NCBI RefSeq assembly: GCF_015714725.1
Contig: NZ_WBKM01000356.1
Span: forward strand, 1 to 64,000
DNA: 64,000 bases
Reading direction: 5' to 3'
Source of the DNA: Nostoc sp. WHI
GTDB lineage: Bacteria; Cyanobacteriota; Cyanobacteriia; Cyanobacteriales; Nostocaceae
This document shows positions 15,480-25,865 of the stretch, one piece after another. Below the pieces are notes generated by a model. The model was not told the origin of the DNA. It saw only the letters and a program-made list of their open reading frames with translations, and ran no database searches. The translations under genes were made by a program, and so were the position numbers. Each line of letters begins with the position of its first letter. Position 1 is the first letter of the stretch.

Positions 15480-17537
15480 ATGACTAATCGCCTTGCTGAA
15501 GCTAAGAGCCTCTATCTCCGTAAACACGCCGAAAACCCGATTGATTGGTGGTCTTGGTGTGACGAAGCACTTGCAACTGCAAGGGCGCAAAATAAACCAA
15601 TTTTTCTCTCCATTGGTTACTCTAGTTGCCACTGGTGTACTGTTATGGAAGGCGAGGCTTTTTCGGATATAGCGATCGCTGACTACATGAATACCAACTT
15701 TCTTCCCATTAAGGTAGATAGGGAAGAAAGACCTGACCTCGATAGCATCTATATGCAAGCTTTGCAGATGATGAGCGGTCAAGGGGGTTGGCCTTTAAAT
15801 ATTTTTCTTTCCCCAGAAGATTTAGTACCGTTTTATGCTGGTACTTACTTCCCTGTAGACCCGCGCTATGGTCGTCCGGGATTTTTGCAAGTACTGCAAG
15901 CCCTTCGCCGTTATTACGATACAGAAAAAGAGGACTTACAGCAACGCAAAGCCTTAATTATTGAGTCGCTACTCACGTCTGCGGTGTTGCAAGACGGTAC
16001 AACAACCGACCTAGAAGACCGTGAATTACTTCGCCAAGGTTGGGAAACCAGTACAGGCATAATTACCCCTAGTCAATCCGGCAATAGGTTTCCGATGATT
16101 CCCTATACAGAATTAGCACTGCGGGGAACTCGATTTAATTTTGAATCTCAGTATGATGGTAAGCAAATTTGTACCCAGAGAGGATTAGACCTAGCACTGG
16201 GCGGCATTTATGACCATGTGGGTGGTGGCTTTCATCGCTATACTGTTGACTCTACTTGGACAGTACCCCACTTTGAAAAGATGCTCTACGACAATGGACA
16301 GATTGTGGAGTATCTAGCTTCTTTGTGGAGTGCTGGAGTACAAGAACCAGCGTTTGAGAGAGCGATCGCTGGTACTATACAATGGCTGAAGCGGGAAATG
16401 ACTGCACCTGAAGGTTACTTCTATGCTGCTCAAGATGCCGACAGTTTTACTGACTCCACGGCAGTAGAACCAGAAGAAGGAACTTTTTACGTCTGGAGTT
16501 ACAGCGAACTACAACAACTGTTAACGTCTGAAGAATTAACTGAATTACAACAACAGTTTACGGTGACACCTAACGGCAACTTTGAAGGTCGTAATGTGTT
16601 ACAAAGACGCCATTTAGGGCAACTGAGTGCAACGGTGGAAACGTCACTAAGCAAGCTGTTTACCGCTCGCTATGGCGTTAGTTCTGAGTCACTAGAAACT
16701 TTTCCCCCTGCTCGTAATAACCAGGAAGCAAAAACCGCTAACTGGCCAGGTCGCATTCCCTCGGTGACAGATACGAAGATGATTGTCGCTTGGAATAGCT
16801 TGATGATTTCGGGGCTGGCTAGGGCTGCTGGGGTTTTCCAACAACCGTTATATCTGGAACTAGCGGCACAAGCGGCGAATTTTATATTGGAAAATCAGTT
16901 TGTGGATGGGCGTTTCCACAGACTCAATTATCAAGGAGAACCAACCGTTTTAGCTCAGTCTGAAGATTACGCCTTTTTTATTAAAGCTCTCTTGGATTTA
17001 CAAGCTTCCAATCCTGAGCAGAAGCAATGGCTCGAAAAAGCGATCGCTATCCAAGATGAATTTAACGAATTTCTCTGGAGTGTAGAATTAGGTGGCTATA
17101 ACAACACATCCAGCGATTCTAGTCAAGATTTAATTGTAAAAGAGCGTAGTTACGCAGATAATGCCACACCATCAGCTAATGGAATTGCGATCGCTAACCT
17201 TGTGCGTCTCGTCCTACTTACCGATAATCTAGATTATTTGGATTTAGCGGAACTTGGTTTAAAAGCTTTTGCGAGTGTGATGCATCGCGCTCCTCAAGCT
17301 TGTCCTAGCTTGTTTACAGCTTTGGATTGGTATCGGAATTCTACCTTGATTCGCAGCACTACTGAGCAAATAAACTCTCTGATCCCCAAGTTTTTACCAA
17401 CGGCTGTGTTTGCCGTAACATCTGATTTACCAGAGAAAAGCGTTGGGTTAGTTTGCCAAGGTTTGAAGTGTCTGGCACCAGCAGAAAGTGTAGAACATTT
17501 ATTCCAGCAAGTGCAGCAAAGTCAGGTGAGGGCGTGA
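15480..17537 (+). CDS. Thioredoxin-domain protein of the DUF255/YyaL (SPATA20-like) family
   Basis: A 685-residue cytoplasmic protein. The N-terminal thioredoxin-like domain (residues about 10-170) has CHWC (Cys50, Cys53) in GYSSCHWCTVM. The rest is an alpha/alpha toroid resembling N-acylglucosamine epimerases and glycosidases (GGIYDHVGGGFHRY, YDNGQ, AQDADS). The biological role of the family is unsettled. The frame opens at 15411 inside a mobile repeat, so ATG 15480 (MTNRLAEAKSLYLRKHAENP, the family's usual beginning) is the start. Confidence 0.9.
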   Translation: MTNRLAEAKSLYLRKHAENPIDWWSWCDEALATARAQNKPIFLSIGYSSCHWCTVMEGEAFSDIAIADYMNTNFLPIKVDREERPDLDSIYMQALQMMSGQGGWPLNIFLSPEDLVPFYAGTYFPVDPRYGRPGFLQVLQALRRYYDTEKEDLQQRKALIIESLLTSAVLQDGTTTDLEDRELLRQGWETSTGIITPSQSGNRFPMIPYTELALRGTRFNFESQYDGKQICTQRGLDLALGGIYDHVGGGFHRYTVDSTWTVPHFEKMLYDNGQIVEYLASLWSAGVQEPAFERAIAGTIQWLKREMTAPEGYFYAAQDADSFTDSTAVEPEEGTFYVWSYSELQQLLTSEELTELQQQFTVTPNGNFEGRNVLQRRHLGQLSATVETSLSKLFTARYGVSSESLETFPPARNNQEAKTANWPGRIPSVTDTKMIVAWNSLMISGLARAAGVFQQPLYLELAAQAANFILENQFVDGRFHRLNYQGEPTVLAQSEDYAFFIKALLDLQASNPEQKQWLEKAIAIQDEFNEFLWSVELGGYNNTSSDSSQDLIVKERSYADNATPSANGIAIANLVRLVLLTDNLDYLDLAELGLKAFASVMHRAPQACPSLFTALDWYRNSTLIRSTTEQINSLIPKFLPTAVFAVTSDLPEKSVGLVCQGLKCLAPAESVEHLFQQVQQSQVRA

Positions 17538-17597
17538 AATAGTTTTATTTCTCCCAACTAGAATGTTAGTAGTAGATGATGTAGTCTTGATCGTAAC

Positions 17598-17689
17598 TAG
17601 GACTTACGCACACTCTACAAATTCTCGGCACTCAGCCACTACGTGTCTACGATAAATTAAGCTTTTTAGCAATTTTTGCGTCAGTCCTG
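17598..17689. mobile_element. Family A short element variant, 92 bp, TSD GTAAC
   Basis: Ends TAGGACTTACGC and GCGTCAGTCCTG; GTAAC is duplicated at 17593-17597 and 17690-17694. The interior lacks the GGGGCAATTC palindrome and has unrelated sequence, so this is a second internal type using the same ends. Confidence 0.8.
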
Positions 17690-17736
17690 GTAACTTTCTG
17701 CGCGCTTGCTCATTTGATCCCCTATAGTGACGATGC

Positions 17737-18159
17737 CTAGACAGACCAAGGATTAACCATTACAACCCCTGTCCCAGCAAAATCTTTTTCGTTACGGGTG
17801 ACAAGTGATAAAGAATTATGAATTGCGATCGCTGCAATAAGAGAATCCATCAGAGGTAGAGGTCGCCCATTCTGTTCTAGTTGCCCGACTAAATTTCCCC
17901 ACAACAACATTGTTGAGACATCTATATTTAAAATTCTTTGTTGAAAGCGATTGGGCAGGGTTTCATTCAGCCAAGTTGTTAGAGATTCTTTCCGCTTAGA
18001 TGCAGTAATTTTGCTGATACCTTTAGCAATTTCGCCAATTGTGATGACGCTAAGGTAAAGTTTTTCTGGCACTTGGGCATCTAGCCAATCCAAAACTTGT
18101 TGATTTGGTTGTTTGACAACAAGTTCGGAAATTAGGCAGGTATCAAGGAGATAAGTCAT
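17737..18159 (-). CDS. vapC: PIN-domain ribonuclease toxin, VapC family
   Basis: A 140-residue PIN domain with the four acidic metal ligands in place: Asp6 (LLDTC), Glu43 (TIGEIAKG), Asp105 (PLMDSLIAA) and Asp126 (NEKDF). VapC toxins cleave tRNA or rRNA when freed from their antitoxin. The start overlaps the stop of the upstream antitoxin gene by 4 bp (ATGA), the usual antitoxin-toxin order. Confidence 0.92.
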   Translation of the reverse strand: MTYLLDTCLISELVVKQPNQQVLDWLDAQVPEKLYLSVITIGEIAKGISKITASKRKESLTTWLNETLPNRFQQRILNIDVSTMLLWGNLVGQLEQNGRPLPLMDSLIAAIAIHNSLSLVTRNEKDFAGTGVVMVNPWSV

Positions 18160-18380
18160 TGGGTGAAGGCATCGCGGGGAAGGGTGCGATCTCGGCTAAG
18201 ATCAAGTTCTTCGGTGAGTTCAGCCAGAGGGGATTGACGGAAAAACTCTGAGAGTTTGCTTAGTTGATCTGGGTGGGTGTTATTGTGTGTAGTCATGCTT
18301 CGGGCAAGGAGTTGGATGATGTACAGTTTATCGTTGGGGGAAAGCTGAAGGAGTTGTTGTTCGAGTTCTTGGATAGCCAT
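18156..18380 (-). CDS. Antitoxin partner of VapC
   Basis: A 74-residue acidic, helical protein (MAIQELEQQLLQLSPNDKLYIIQLLARSM, then LAELTEELDLSRDRTLPRDAF). Its position directly upstream with a 4-bp overlap, and its size, identify it as the antitoxin. The N-terminal half resembles the short helical antitoxins common in cyanobacteria rather than a classic AbrB or ribbon-helix-helix fold. Confidence 0.8.
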   Translation of the reverse strand: MAIQELEQQLLQLSPNDKLYIIQLLARSMTTHNNTHPDQLSKLSEFFRQSPLAELTEELDLSRDRTLPRDAFTQ

Positions 18381-18472
18381 GATGGGGTTTAAGTAGAAGA
18401 TAAATTTATTCTACTTTCAGCGCCAGGGGTTAATTTAGTTTGACTCGTTTTTTACCCTCTATTTTTTGACAA

Positions 18473-19075
18473 ATGACTATTAACTCATGTAGCAAATTAA
18501 CTGCTATTGTATTAGCCGGCGGTAAGAGTTCTCGCATGGGTCAAGATAAAGCTCTGATTCTCATTCAAGGAGTGCCGTTGTTGCAGCGAGTTTGTGCGAT
18601 CGCTCAAAGCTGTGCTGATACTGTTTATGTAGTAACTCCTTGGCCAGAACGCTATCAAGACTTGGTTTTGCCTGGTTGTCAATTTATTCGGGAAGTACCT
18701 TTATCTGAAGAATCCCTAGCCCACGGGCCTCTAGTTGGGTTTGCCCAAGGACTAGTCGAAGTACAGACAGATTGGGTGCTGCTGCTAGCTTGCGATTTGC
18801 CGAAGTTGCGAGTTGAGGTGTTGCAAGATTGGGTAACTAAACTTGATAGGGTGGGAGATAATGCGATCGCAGCTTTAGCTAATCATCCCAAAGGTTGGGA
18901 ACCTCTGTGTGGTTTCTATCGCCGTCGCTGTTTGCCACAACTTTTAGAGTTTATCAACCAAGGGGGGCGATCGTTTCAGCAGTGGCTTCGACAATATCCT
19001 GTAGAAGTTTTGCCATTAGCAGAACCCGAAATGCTGTTTAACTGTAATACACCAGAAGATTTGGCTTTAAGTTAA
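18473..19075 (+). CDS. mobA: Molybdenum cofactor guanylyltransferase MobA
   Basis: A 200-residue nucleotidyltransferase that adds GMP to molybdopterin to make the guanine dinucleotide cofactor. AIVLAGGKSSRMGQDKA is the GTP-binding signature, LACDLPKL the metal site, and GWEPLCGFYRR the substrate loop. It ends with the usual FNCNTPEDL. Molybdoenzymes such as nitrate reductase would depend on it; none is in the window. Confidence 0.94.
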   Translation: MTINSCSKLTAIVLAGGKSSRMGQDKALILIQGVPLLQRVCAIAQSCADTVYVVTPWPERYQDLVLPGCQFIREVPLSEESLAHGPLVGFAQGLVEVQTDWVLLLACDLPKLRVEVLQDWVTKLDRVGDNAIAALANHPKGWEPLCGFYRRRCLPQLLEFINQGGRSFQQWLRQYPVEVLPLAEPEMLFNCNTPEDLALS

Positions 19076-19130
19076 TCAGAGTATAAAAATGCTAGTCTTT
19101 AACGATTAATTCGGTTTTCTGTGATCTACT

Positions 19131-20102
19131 ATGCCTATCTACGGTCCCGATGCGATTAATTTTGACGGTGTGAATGGTCATCGCTATTGGTTTCACGAGT
19201 CTTTTTCTTATACTGGAGTGGCTGAGATTGATGAACGATTAAGTGGCTTTCCGGTTGCTGTCTTTCTGCCACACAATCGACCGGCAGAGGATACGCCTTT
19301 GGTAATTGGTTTACAAGGAATGAGCGCCCCCTATGGCTGGAATGCCTTCATTGTACCGACGCTGACACAGATGGGCATAGCTGTAGCTTTATTCGACACA
19401 CCCTTAGCTGGTGAGCGTAGTTTGGTGCGTACCTTCACGGCTGTGGTGGAAAATGAGATTAAGCCTTTACTAGACCAAGGTATATCATTTGACACTGAGT
19501 TACTTTTGTGCTTATTTCGTAGAACTGCGGCTGATATTGCCAGAGTACGTGACTTTTGTGGCGATCGCTATGCCCTCAATAATCGCAGATTAGCATTATT
19601 CGGCGTCAGTATGGGAGTTTTGGAAGCTGCCTATGCCTTTACTGCTGATGGGGTTGGGGAGCGGCTATTGGGTGCTATCGGTCATGCTGATCTCCAGTCC
19701 TTTGCCAAAAGTTGGGGCTACTTAGTCTTACCAGATTTAGCAGCTTCACCCTTGGGTAGAGCAGCAGAAGCACTACTGGAACGAGTGCAACCGAATCTAA
19801 AACCCGTAGTTAAGCTTTTACAATTAGCCAAAAATCTGAAATACCCAGATCAGTATGCTCAGGCGTGCAACCCGATGACCTACGTTGAGCGGGTACAGCC
19901 TCCGCGTCGGGTTCGTTTTTTAGTGGGTGATAGCGATCGCATTGTGAACATTCGAGATGCCCGTGCTTGCGCTAGGCGCTTTCCTGATGGTGACTGTTAT
20001 GTTGTTCCTGGTATGGGACATGGCACACATAAATGGGGGCCATTATTCGTAGACCATGTGTGCTATTTCCTGGCGACGCAATTGGATGATTGGCGAAATT
20101 GA
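19131..20102 (+). CDS. Alpha/beta hydrolase family protein
   Basis: A 323-residue protein with an alpha/beta-hydrolase core: nucleophile elbow FGVSMGVLEA (GxSxG), likely acid in LVGDSDRIVN, and His in GMGHGTHKWG. PLVIGLQGMSAPYGWNAF would form the oxyanion region. No signal peptide. The substrate is unknown. It follows mobA by 55 bp on the same strand. Confidence 0.8.
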   Translation: MPIYGPDAINFDGVNGHRYWFHESFSYTGVAEIDERLSGFPVAVFLPHNRPAEDTPLVIGLQGMSAPYGWNAFIVPTLTQMGIAVALFDTPLAGERSLVRTFTAVVENEIKPLLDQGISFDTELLLCLFRRTAADIARVRDFCGDRYALNNRRLALFGVSMGVLEAAYAFTADGVGERLLGAIGHADLQSFAKSWGYLVLPDLAASPLGRAAEALLERVQPNLKPVVKLLQLAKNLKYPDQYAQACNPMTYVERVQPPRRVRFLVGDSDRIVNIRDARACARRFPDGDCYVVPGMGHGTHKWGPLFVDHVCYFLATQLDDWRN

Positions 20103-20109
20103 CATTTGC

Positions 20110-21609
20110 TTACCGAGTGCGACAAAATTTGCGATCGCTATCATTCTCAGGATATTGCCAAGAATAAGCAAAATGGCTAACTCCCTTCAGTTGGGGAGCA
20201 AATTGGCGAAGTGCCTGCATTTGTACTTCTAGCGATGGACGATTACTGATGGATTTTCCCCACTGACCGGCTAAAGCAGGTATTATCTGCGTACCAGGTT
20301 TTGTCATACTCAAAACCCGTTGTGCTTGCGCCACAATACAACTGCCATCACCGCAAGTCCCATATAACATGGGATGCCACTCTAATGTAGTGGGGAACCG
20401 ATCCCAAGGTTGCAAACGGGAATCATACCCTTGTCCAACAGTTTGGTTGCCATCGGGGAAAAATACTACCCCTGTGGGAATTCCTTGCTGCTTTGCTGGG
20501 TAACTAGCTATGGTGACAAAATCTAGAATTCCTTGCATGGCGTGAGCAACGGCGAGTTGCCACAATTCCCATTGTAAAATTGGTTGTCTGTCGGTTGCAG
20601 ACAAGATTGACTTTTGCCCTGGTGGGGGAGTGCGTCCTTGCCAGAGGGGTTCGCCTTCTTGAGGATAAAGCTGATCAATTTCCGCTACATCTGCGGCGGT
20701 AACGTATCCCTTACTTAAAAAGCGCCGAATCAAGTCTAACCCTTTGTTATTCTGTGCCCGCTTAAATAAAGCTTCTTGGATTGCGGGACTAAATAGCCAT
20801 AAATCTGAAACTTTGGTGGCGATGGAATCACTTCCTGCTTGGCGGGGATAGCGCACGTAGTCCAACAGCAGTCCATCTGGGCGACGGCGCAAAATTTGCT
20901 GCACCAGTTGGTAGTAGTCGCGTTTTGCTTGCGGGTTATAGGGGTCGATAAATAGTTGAGAGCCGTTATCTACAACATATAAGCTCGTTTGACCTTTGCC
21001 ATTACGAGCGATCGCTCCTTCTCTTTCTGGGCGCTGGGCGTAAGTATAGCCGAAATTTGTGGTAAACATCCAGGCGTAGACTTTTAAACCGCGTTGCCGA
21101 CCTTTTTTAATTGCTATGGCTAGTAAATCGACGTTTTCTGCACCTGGAGTGCGAATCACAGCCGGCCAAACTGTCGGGTTAGCTGTTGCTGGCAATAACA
21201 CCTGCCCGTCGGAAAATACTTCCAAATAAACTTGGTTATAGCCCCGATTGACAATCCGATCCATAATCTGATCAATTGTTCCTGGCTTAATGTCACAGGG
21301 ATACAAGCGCAACCAGATGGCTTGAATTTGCGGCCAAGTCCGAGTGCGGCAACCTTGTAATTCTTGTGCCTGTTTTTGTACTATATTTTGGTAGCTGGTT
21401 TGGGCATCTTGATTGCCTTTAAGAGCTGACAAACGTAAGTTTTCTTTTTCTTTCGCCGCCGCTAATGATAACTGGCAATACTGGGTTGCTTGCGCCCTTG
21501 CTGGTTGGCTCCCAAAATTGGTGAGTAAGGAAGTACTAGTGAAAACAACAGCGAATAGGCGCGGCCAAAATAATATTGATCTTGTAACGTTCAAAGGACG
21601 GTTAGACAT
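20110..21609 (-). CDS. Secreted GHL10-type (family 10-like) glycosyl hydrolase
   Basis: A 499-residue protein. Signal peptide (hydrophobic about residues 11-32, cleavage near ARAQA), a helical stretch, then the TIM-barrel DUF187/GHL10 domain: IQAIWLRLYPCDIKPGTIDQIMDRIVNRGYN, VYLEVFSDGQ, LKVYAWMFTTNFGYT, FIDPYNPQAKRDYYQLV, GLLLDYVRYPRQ. Members act on peptidoglycan or other glycans in the envelope, but most are uncharacterised. It converges with the hydrolase gene at a 7-bp gap. Confidence 0.85.
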   Translation of the reverse strand: MSNRPLNVTRSILFWPRLFAVVFTSTSLLTNFGSQPARAQATQYCQLSLAAAKEKENLRLSALKGNQDAQTSYQNIVQKQAQELQGCRTRTWPQIQAIWLRLYPCDIKPGTIDQIMDRIVNRGYNQVYLEVFSDGQVLLPATANPTVWPAVIRTPGAENVDLLAIAIKKGRQRGLKVYAWMFTTNFGYTYAQRPEREGAIARNGKGQTSLYVVDNGSQLFIDPYNPQAKRDYYQLVQQILRRRPDGLLLDYVRYPRQAGSDSIATKVSDLWLFSPAIQEALFKRAQNNKGLDLIRRFLSKGYVTAADVAEIDQLYPQEGEPLWQGRTPPPGQKSILSATDRQPILQWELWQLAVAHAMQGILDFVTIASYPAKQQGIPTGVVFFPDGNQTVGQGYDSRLQPWDRFPTTLEWHPMLYGTCGDGSCIVAQAQRVLSMTKPGTQIIPALAGQWGKSISNRPSLEVQMQALRQFAPQLKGVSHFAYSWQYPENDSDRKFCRTR

Positions 21610-21952
21610 ACCTTGCAGTAGATGTACACGATAATCATCGACCCCAACTTAGATAATTGTGGACAACGTGTATCGAATTATATAGTTAAGTCGTAAGGGT
21701 TTTGAAACCTATTTTTTGAAGACTCCCAAAGGCCTATTTGTGTTGCCTTCTTTTTTTATAAGGACACAAACACATAAAAGGCAGTATAAAAAAAAGCTTG
21801 AATAAAAAGCAAGTTTAGTCAGCTATTGCCTAAAGGAGTGTCAATTAGGTTATTAAAAATTTAAAACTTACATGTATTAAGTTGCACAAATAGTCAAGAG
21901 TCAGAAGTTAAAACTTTTGACTCTTGATCATAAAGTAGGCAATACTTTAGAG
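21610..21952. other. Intergenic region with terminator-like hairpin
   Basis: A stem TCAAGAGTCA...TGACTCTTGA (about 21893-21927, extended by AAGT/ACTT pairs) stands 25 bp past the psb27 stop and probably ends that transcript. The rest would hold the promoter of the GHL10 gene. No gene seen. Confidence 0.5.
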
Positions 21953-22351
21953 TTAACCGCCACGCTTCAGCGCCGTCTCTACCTGCTGTAACTCTTTCTC
22001 TAGACGATTTTTGAGTTTTTCAGGTACGGAACGATTTGGGTAAGAACTGTAGTGTCCAGCTAGGGAGTTGAGGGCTGTTCGGATGGTTGTAAAGGAGCCA
22101 AGACCAGAAACAGAGTTAACTCGTTGGTAGCGAGCTGAAAAGTCATTAATTTTTTGACGCGCTTCTGCTTGAACTGCTGCTTTGTCTGGTGAATCTTGTG
22201 ATATATCCAGAGCTTGTCTCATAATATTTACCACAGCCAAAGTGTCTTGGCGATAATCTCCAGTCAAACTATCTGGACTGCTAGAACAGCCCATCAAGCC
22301 GATAGCTACAACCAAAACCAGCGCAAGCAAACGCGACCAATAGCGCTTCAT
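21953..22351 (-). CDS. psb27: Photosystem II assembly lipoprotein Psb27
   Basis: A 132-residue lumenal lipoprotein that binds CP43 during photosystem II assembly and repair and keeps the manganese cluster site open. The signal peptide ends in the lipobox LMGC. YRQDTLAVVNIMRQALD and the tail ALNSLAGHYSSYPNRSVPEKL...EKELQQVETALKRG are diagnostic four-helix-bundle sequence. The open frame reaches 22381, but MKRYWSRLLALVLVV at 22351 (or ATG 22357) gives a normal signal peptide. Confidence 0.92.
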   Translation of the reverse strand: MKRYWSRLLALVLVVAIGLMGCSSSPDSLTGDYRQDTLAVVNIMRQALDISQDSPDKAAVQAEARQKINDFSARYQRVNSVSGLGSFTTIRTALNSLAGHYSSYPNRSVPEKLKNRLEKELQQVETALKRGG

Positions 22352-22419
22352 AAGCATTAAGTAGAAGAATACGTAAATCAATGTCCATCGTATCTTGGAT
22401 TGGTATCTTGGGGATCAAT

Positions 22420-23568
22420 TTAGTGCTGACTCCTAACTCTTTGATAAAGAGTATCCCGTTGTTGGTAAGGTCTTCCTAAAGAAGCGATCGCAGTTTCCAA
22501 AGTTTCCACTTCCATACACGTACCACCCAAAGCACCTGCCATTGTGGTAATATGCTCCTCCATTAATGTGCCGCCGATATCGTTGCAACCCCAAACTAAG
22601 GCTTCCGTTGCACCAGTAAGTCCCAGCTTTACCCAACTCTGCTGATGGTTGGGAATCCAATTACCCAAGAAAATCCGCGCCACAGCCCCTAGCAGCAGTG
22701 CATCAGCCAAAACTGGTTGATCGCGTCCGACACGGCGGCGTAAGGGTTTAGGTGCTTCTTGCCCAACGAAGGGTAATAAAATAAACTCTGTGATCCTGGC
22801 TGAATATCCCTGATTGATGGCAGTTTTTTGGAGCGATCGCAATTTTTCTAAATGTCCGATTTGCTGCTCGCGGGTTTCAATATGCCCAGATAACATGGTA
22901 CTGGTGGTATGCAAGCCTAGTTTGTGAGCGGTGCTAACAATTTCTAGCCAAGTGGCTGTGTCAATTTTCTCTGGACACAGTATCCGCCTAACTTCATCGT
23001 CCAACACTTCTGCTGCTGTTCCTGGCATTGATCCAACACCAGCATCGCGCAAAGCTGTAATCACATCAGCATACTCAAGTCCGTCAAGTCTGGCGATAAA
23101 TTCCACTTCCTGGGGAGAGAAAGCGTGTAGATGTATCTGGGGAAATTCCTGTTTGATGGTTTCTACTACCTTGAGATAGTAGGGCAAAGATTTGCCGTTG
23201 ATCTGCGCTTGGGGATTTAATCCTCCCTGCATACAGATTTCCGTCGCACCCCGCCGCACTGCATCTGTCGCTTTTTCCAAAATTTGCGCCGAATCTAACC
23301 AGTATGCACCGACATCACCATCATCTCGACGGAAAGCACAAAAACTACAGTGCTGCTCACAAATATTGGTAAAGTTGATATTACGATTAATTACATAAGT
23401 GACGGTATCGCCTGCTTGAGTATGGCGGAGTGTGTCGGATGTATCACGTATTGCTGCGATCGCCTCTCGATCAGTTTGTTCTAACAACACCACTCCCTCT
23501 TCAGCAGATAAGTCGTACCCCATCAATGCACGTTCAAGAATTTTTTCAACAGCAATTTTTGTCAGCAT
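22420..23568 (-). CDS. cofH: FO synthase subunit CofH (radical SAM)
   Basis: 5-amino-6-(D-ribitylamino)uracil:L-tyrosine 4-hydroxyphenyl transferase, 382 residues. With CofG it makes the deazaflavin FO, the light-harvesting chromophore of cyanobacterial photolyases. The radical SAM cluster ligands are Cys70, Cys74 and Cys77 (CEQHCSFC). [20 protein letters not shown] and [18 protein letters not shown] are CofH signatures. CofG is not in the window. It lies 38 bp upstream of psb27 on the same strand. Confidence 0.93.
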   Translation of the reverse strand: MLTKIAVEKILERALMGYDLSAEEGVVLLEQTDREAIAAIRDTSDTLRHTQAGDTVTYVINRNINFTNICEQHCSFCAFRRDDGDVGAYWLDSAQILEKATDAVRRGATEICMQGGLNPQAQINGKSLPYYLKVVETIKQEFPQIHLHAFSPQEVEFIARLDGLEYADVITALRDAGVGSMPGTAAEVLDDEVRRILCPEKIDTATWLEIVSTAHKLGLHTTSTMLSGHIETREQQIGHLEKLRSLQKTAINQGYSARITEFILLPFVGQEAPKPLRRRVGRDQPVLADALLLGAVARIFLGNWIPNHQQSWVKLGLTGATEALVWGCNDIGGTLMEEHITTMAGALGGTCMEVETLETAIASLGRPYQQRDTLYQRVRSQH

Positions 23569-23624
23569 TATGTTATTAATTTCCCAATAAATTTTAATTG
23601 CACGAGCTTGTAAATAATTAAATT

Positions 23625-25568
23625 TTACTCAATAAATACACCCATTTCTGGAGAATCCCAAGCTCGAATAAAAGTTTTACCTTTAAAATTAATCTCTTGA
23701 AATTTCTTTTGTTTACTTTTTTTAGTTTCCATTGAAATAATCCCACAAGGTTCAAAATCTTTATAAAAATCCTCTTTTTCTAAAATCGCCGAAATATTCG
23801 TCACATTGATATGTTGGATTTTAACGATTTTTTGATTATTTTGCTGCAAAAGTACCCATAAAGGGTATTCCCAAGGGTCTTTGCCCATCGATAGCCCAAT
23901 ATTCGAGCATTTTTTTGAATTTAAAAACTCAACCGCTCCTGTATAAGTAGTATTGAGATATGGTCTAGTATTAAAATATTGCTCAATTCTGCTGACTTGG
24001 AATATATTGTTGCTATCAATGATCGGTCTATACCGATTAAAAAATACCCACGGTAATGATGACAAGAGCAAAAATGTTACTATAAAAATTGCTATTTTTT
24101 GCTTTTTCAGTTTAGATAACACAACACCTACAAATGGAGAAATTAGTATAAAAAAAGGTAAATGCAGACGACTATTCCAAGCTTGCCATTTTACCAAGTA
24201 GCAAAATATCAAAAATGTAGATATGGTAGTGATAAGATAAGCAAAAATATAACCTTGTCTACGGATAGATTTTCGAGATATAAAAATAATTATACATATT
24301 ATTATCAATCCTAAATGTACTACATTACCAGCACCGTTTTCATTGCCAGGTATCCCAATTGTTGACCAACCTCCTGGGACAAAGAATGTTTTGGAGAAGG
24401 TTATTCGAGGATCATTAACATCTACACCGATGAATATATGTAAAATTTGAATTAATTTATTTGCTATTCCATTCCATAAACCAATCGGTGTTCCTATATG
24501 CAAAGCAATATTTCTCACAATATTAGAAATAAGTATATTAATACCGACTACTTCATTCCGATAGCCACCTGGTTCACCAAGTGGCGAAGTAAATAAATTA
24601 TAATTACGTAAATAGTGACTAATATTAAGCAATAAAGATATACTTCCTACTATCAAAGCAGGCTTCCATGCTTGCCAGCGTAAGCGTTTAATCTGGTAGA
24701 TAGTAAACCAAATTAAGAAGGGAAATACATAAAAATAAGCAGTTCCCTTGCTCAAAATAGCTAGTCCTATACTACTACCAATCTTAAATGAATTTGTCCA
24801 TATTGTGTTTGTTTCTGCTTGGATAGTTGATAACAAATAGTAAGCAAGACAAACTACCCAAAATGCAACAACATAATCATTTTGAGTGCTTGAAGCTTGC
24901 AAGATTCCCATAGGAATTGTTGCAGTTACAACCGCAGAAAAAACCTGGCCTTGTAAATTTGCTCCGAGTAGTTTTGCAAGTAATGAGACTGCAATCATAC
25001 AGCCAATCATACTTAACCATTGAACTAAGTTAGCGAAGTAGTCACCACCACTTAAAATTTGAAAATGCAAAATCACGAACTCTGACCAAGGGTTTTGATA
25101 TAGTTGTGGAGTATAACTTGTTGGATAATGAGCAAGACTATGATTTTGTATCCAGTAAGCAACACGACTCATGTGATAGTCCATAGAATCCCAGTTATTG
25201 GGTGGTGCTATGATGGCAATTAATCCAATTGTCGCTACAACGAAACCTAATCCAGATAACAATAATTTTATAAAGTTTGTTATTTTAATATTATTATGTA
25301 CTTGAGCATTATTATTTGGCTCAGAAATCTGCATTTTTTTGGTATTTAGGCGCAAAATATAAATTAACATGATACATATTAATCCCCAAGCGCCTAATAT
25401 CCAGCCAAAAGTAATTAATTTAAAAAGACTTAAAAATTCTGTAATTATAGTGAGTAGTATTCCCCAGTAAGTAGTTGCTAATATCAGCGACTCACGCCAC
25501 TCAGTAGAATTCTTGTTAATTATTAAATAAATAACAATTAAGGAAATAAGAGGCAAAATTATAAACAT
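23625..25568 (-). CDS. Large multi-spanning membrane protein, GT39/ArnT-like glycosyltransferase
   Basis: A 647-residue protein with about 12 predicted membrane helices and a short C-terminal soluble part. The first large loop holds [16 protein letters not shown] followed by ...AHYPTS, the acidic D-x-x-D pattern of lipid-linked GT-C glycosyltransferases. These move sugars from polyprenyl phosphates to envelope acceptors on the outer face. The gene is notably AT-rich compared with its neighbours, suggesting a horizontally exchanged surface-polysaccharide function. The acceptor is unknown. Confidence 0.7.
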   Translation of the reverse strand: MFIILPLISLIVIYLIINKNSTEWRESLILATTYWGILLTIITEFLSLFKLITFGWILGAWGLICIMLIYILRLNTKKMQISEPNNNAQVHNNIKITNFIKLLLSGLGFVVATIGLIAIIAPPNNWDSMDYHMSRVAYWIQNHSLAHYPTSYTPQLYQNPWSEFVILHFQILSGGDYFANLVQWLSMIGCMIAVSLLAKLLGANLQGQVFSAVVTATIPMGILQASSTQNDYVVAFWVVCLAYYLLSTIQAETNTIWTNSFKIGSSIGLAILSKGTAYFYVFPFLIWFTIYQIKRLRWQAWKPALIVGSISLLLNISHYLRNYNLFTSPLGEPGGYRNEVVGINILISNIVRNIALHIGTPIGLWNGIANKLIQILHIFIGVDVNDPRITFSKTFFVPGGWSTIGIPGNENGAGNVVHLGLIIICIIIFISRKSIRRQGYIFAYLITTISTFLIFCYLVKWQAWNSRLHLPFFILISPFVGVVLSKLKKQKIAIFIVTFLLLSSLPWVFFNRYRPIIDSNNIFQVSRIEQYFNTRPYLNTTYTGAVEFLNSKKCSNIGLSMGKDPWEYPLWVLLQQNNQKIVKIQHINVTNISAILEKEDFYKDFEPCGIISMETKKSKQKKFQEINFKGKTFIRAWDSPEMGVFIE

Positions 25569-25648
25569 ACTACTAGTAGTTATATGTTAAGAGCTATATT
25601 GCAATACTTGAGATTGTAATTGCACACTATTTCTTCTAGTTTATATAA

Positions 25649-25750
25649 CAATACGGTTCAGTTAAGGGCTACTGGTACAAAATTTTGGGTTTTTGAGACG
25701 CGATAAATCGCCGTCTCTACAAATGTTTTGGTCTTATCTGAACTGTATTG
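25649..25750. mobile_element. Family B short element, 102 bp, 10-bp target duplication
   Basis: Begins CAATACGGTTCAGTTAAG and ends CTTATCTGAACTGTATTG (imperfect 18-bp inverted repeats). Flanks are GTTTATATAA (25639-25648) and GTTTATGTAA (25751-25760), a 10-bp duplication with one change. Same length and nearly the same sequence as the copies at 31840 and 40036. Confidence 0.88.
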
Positions 25751-25865
25751 GTTTATGTAAACCATAATCTAAAAAAAATAGTGTGTTTTACCACAACTAT
25801 TTTGACCTATTAAAACACAATATTTATTGGTTGCAATCCTCAATAAAGTCAGGGTATGACTAATT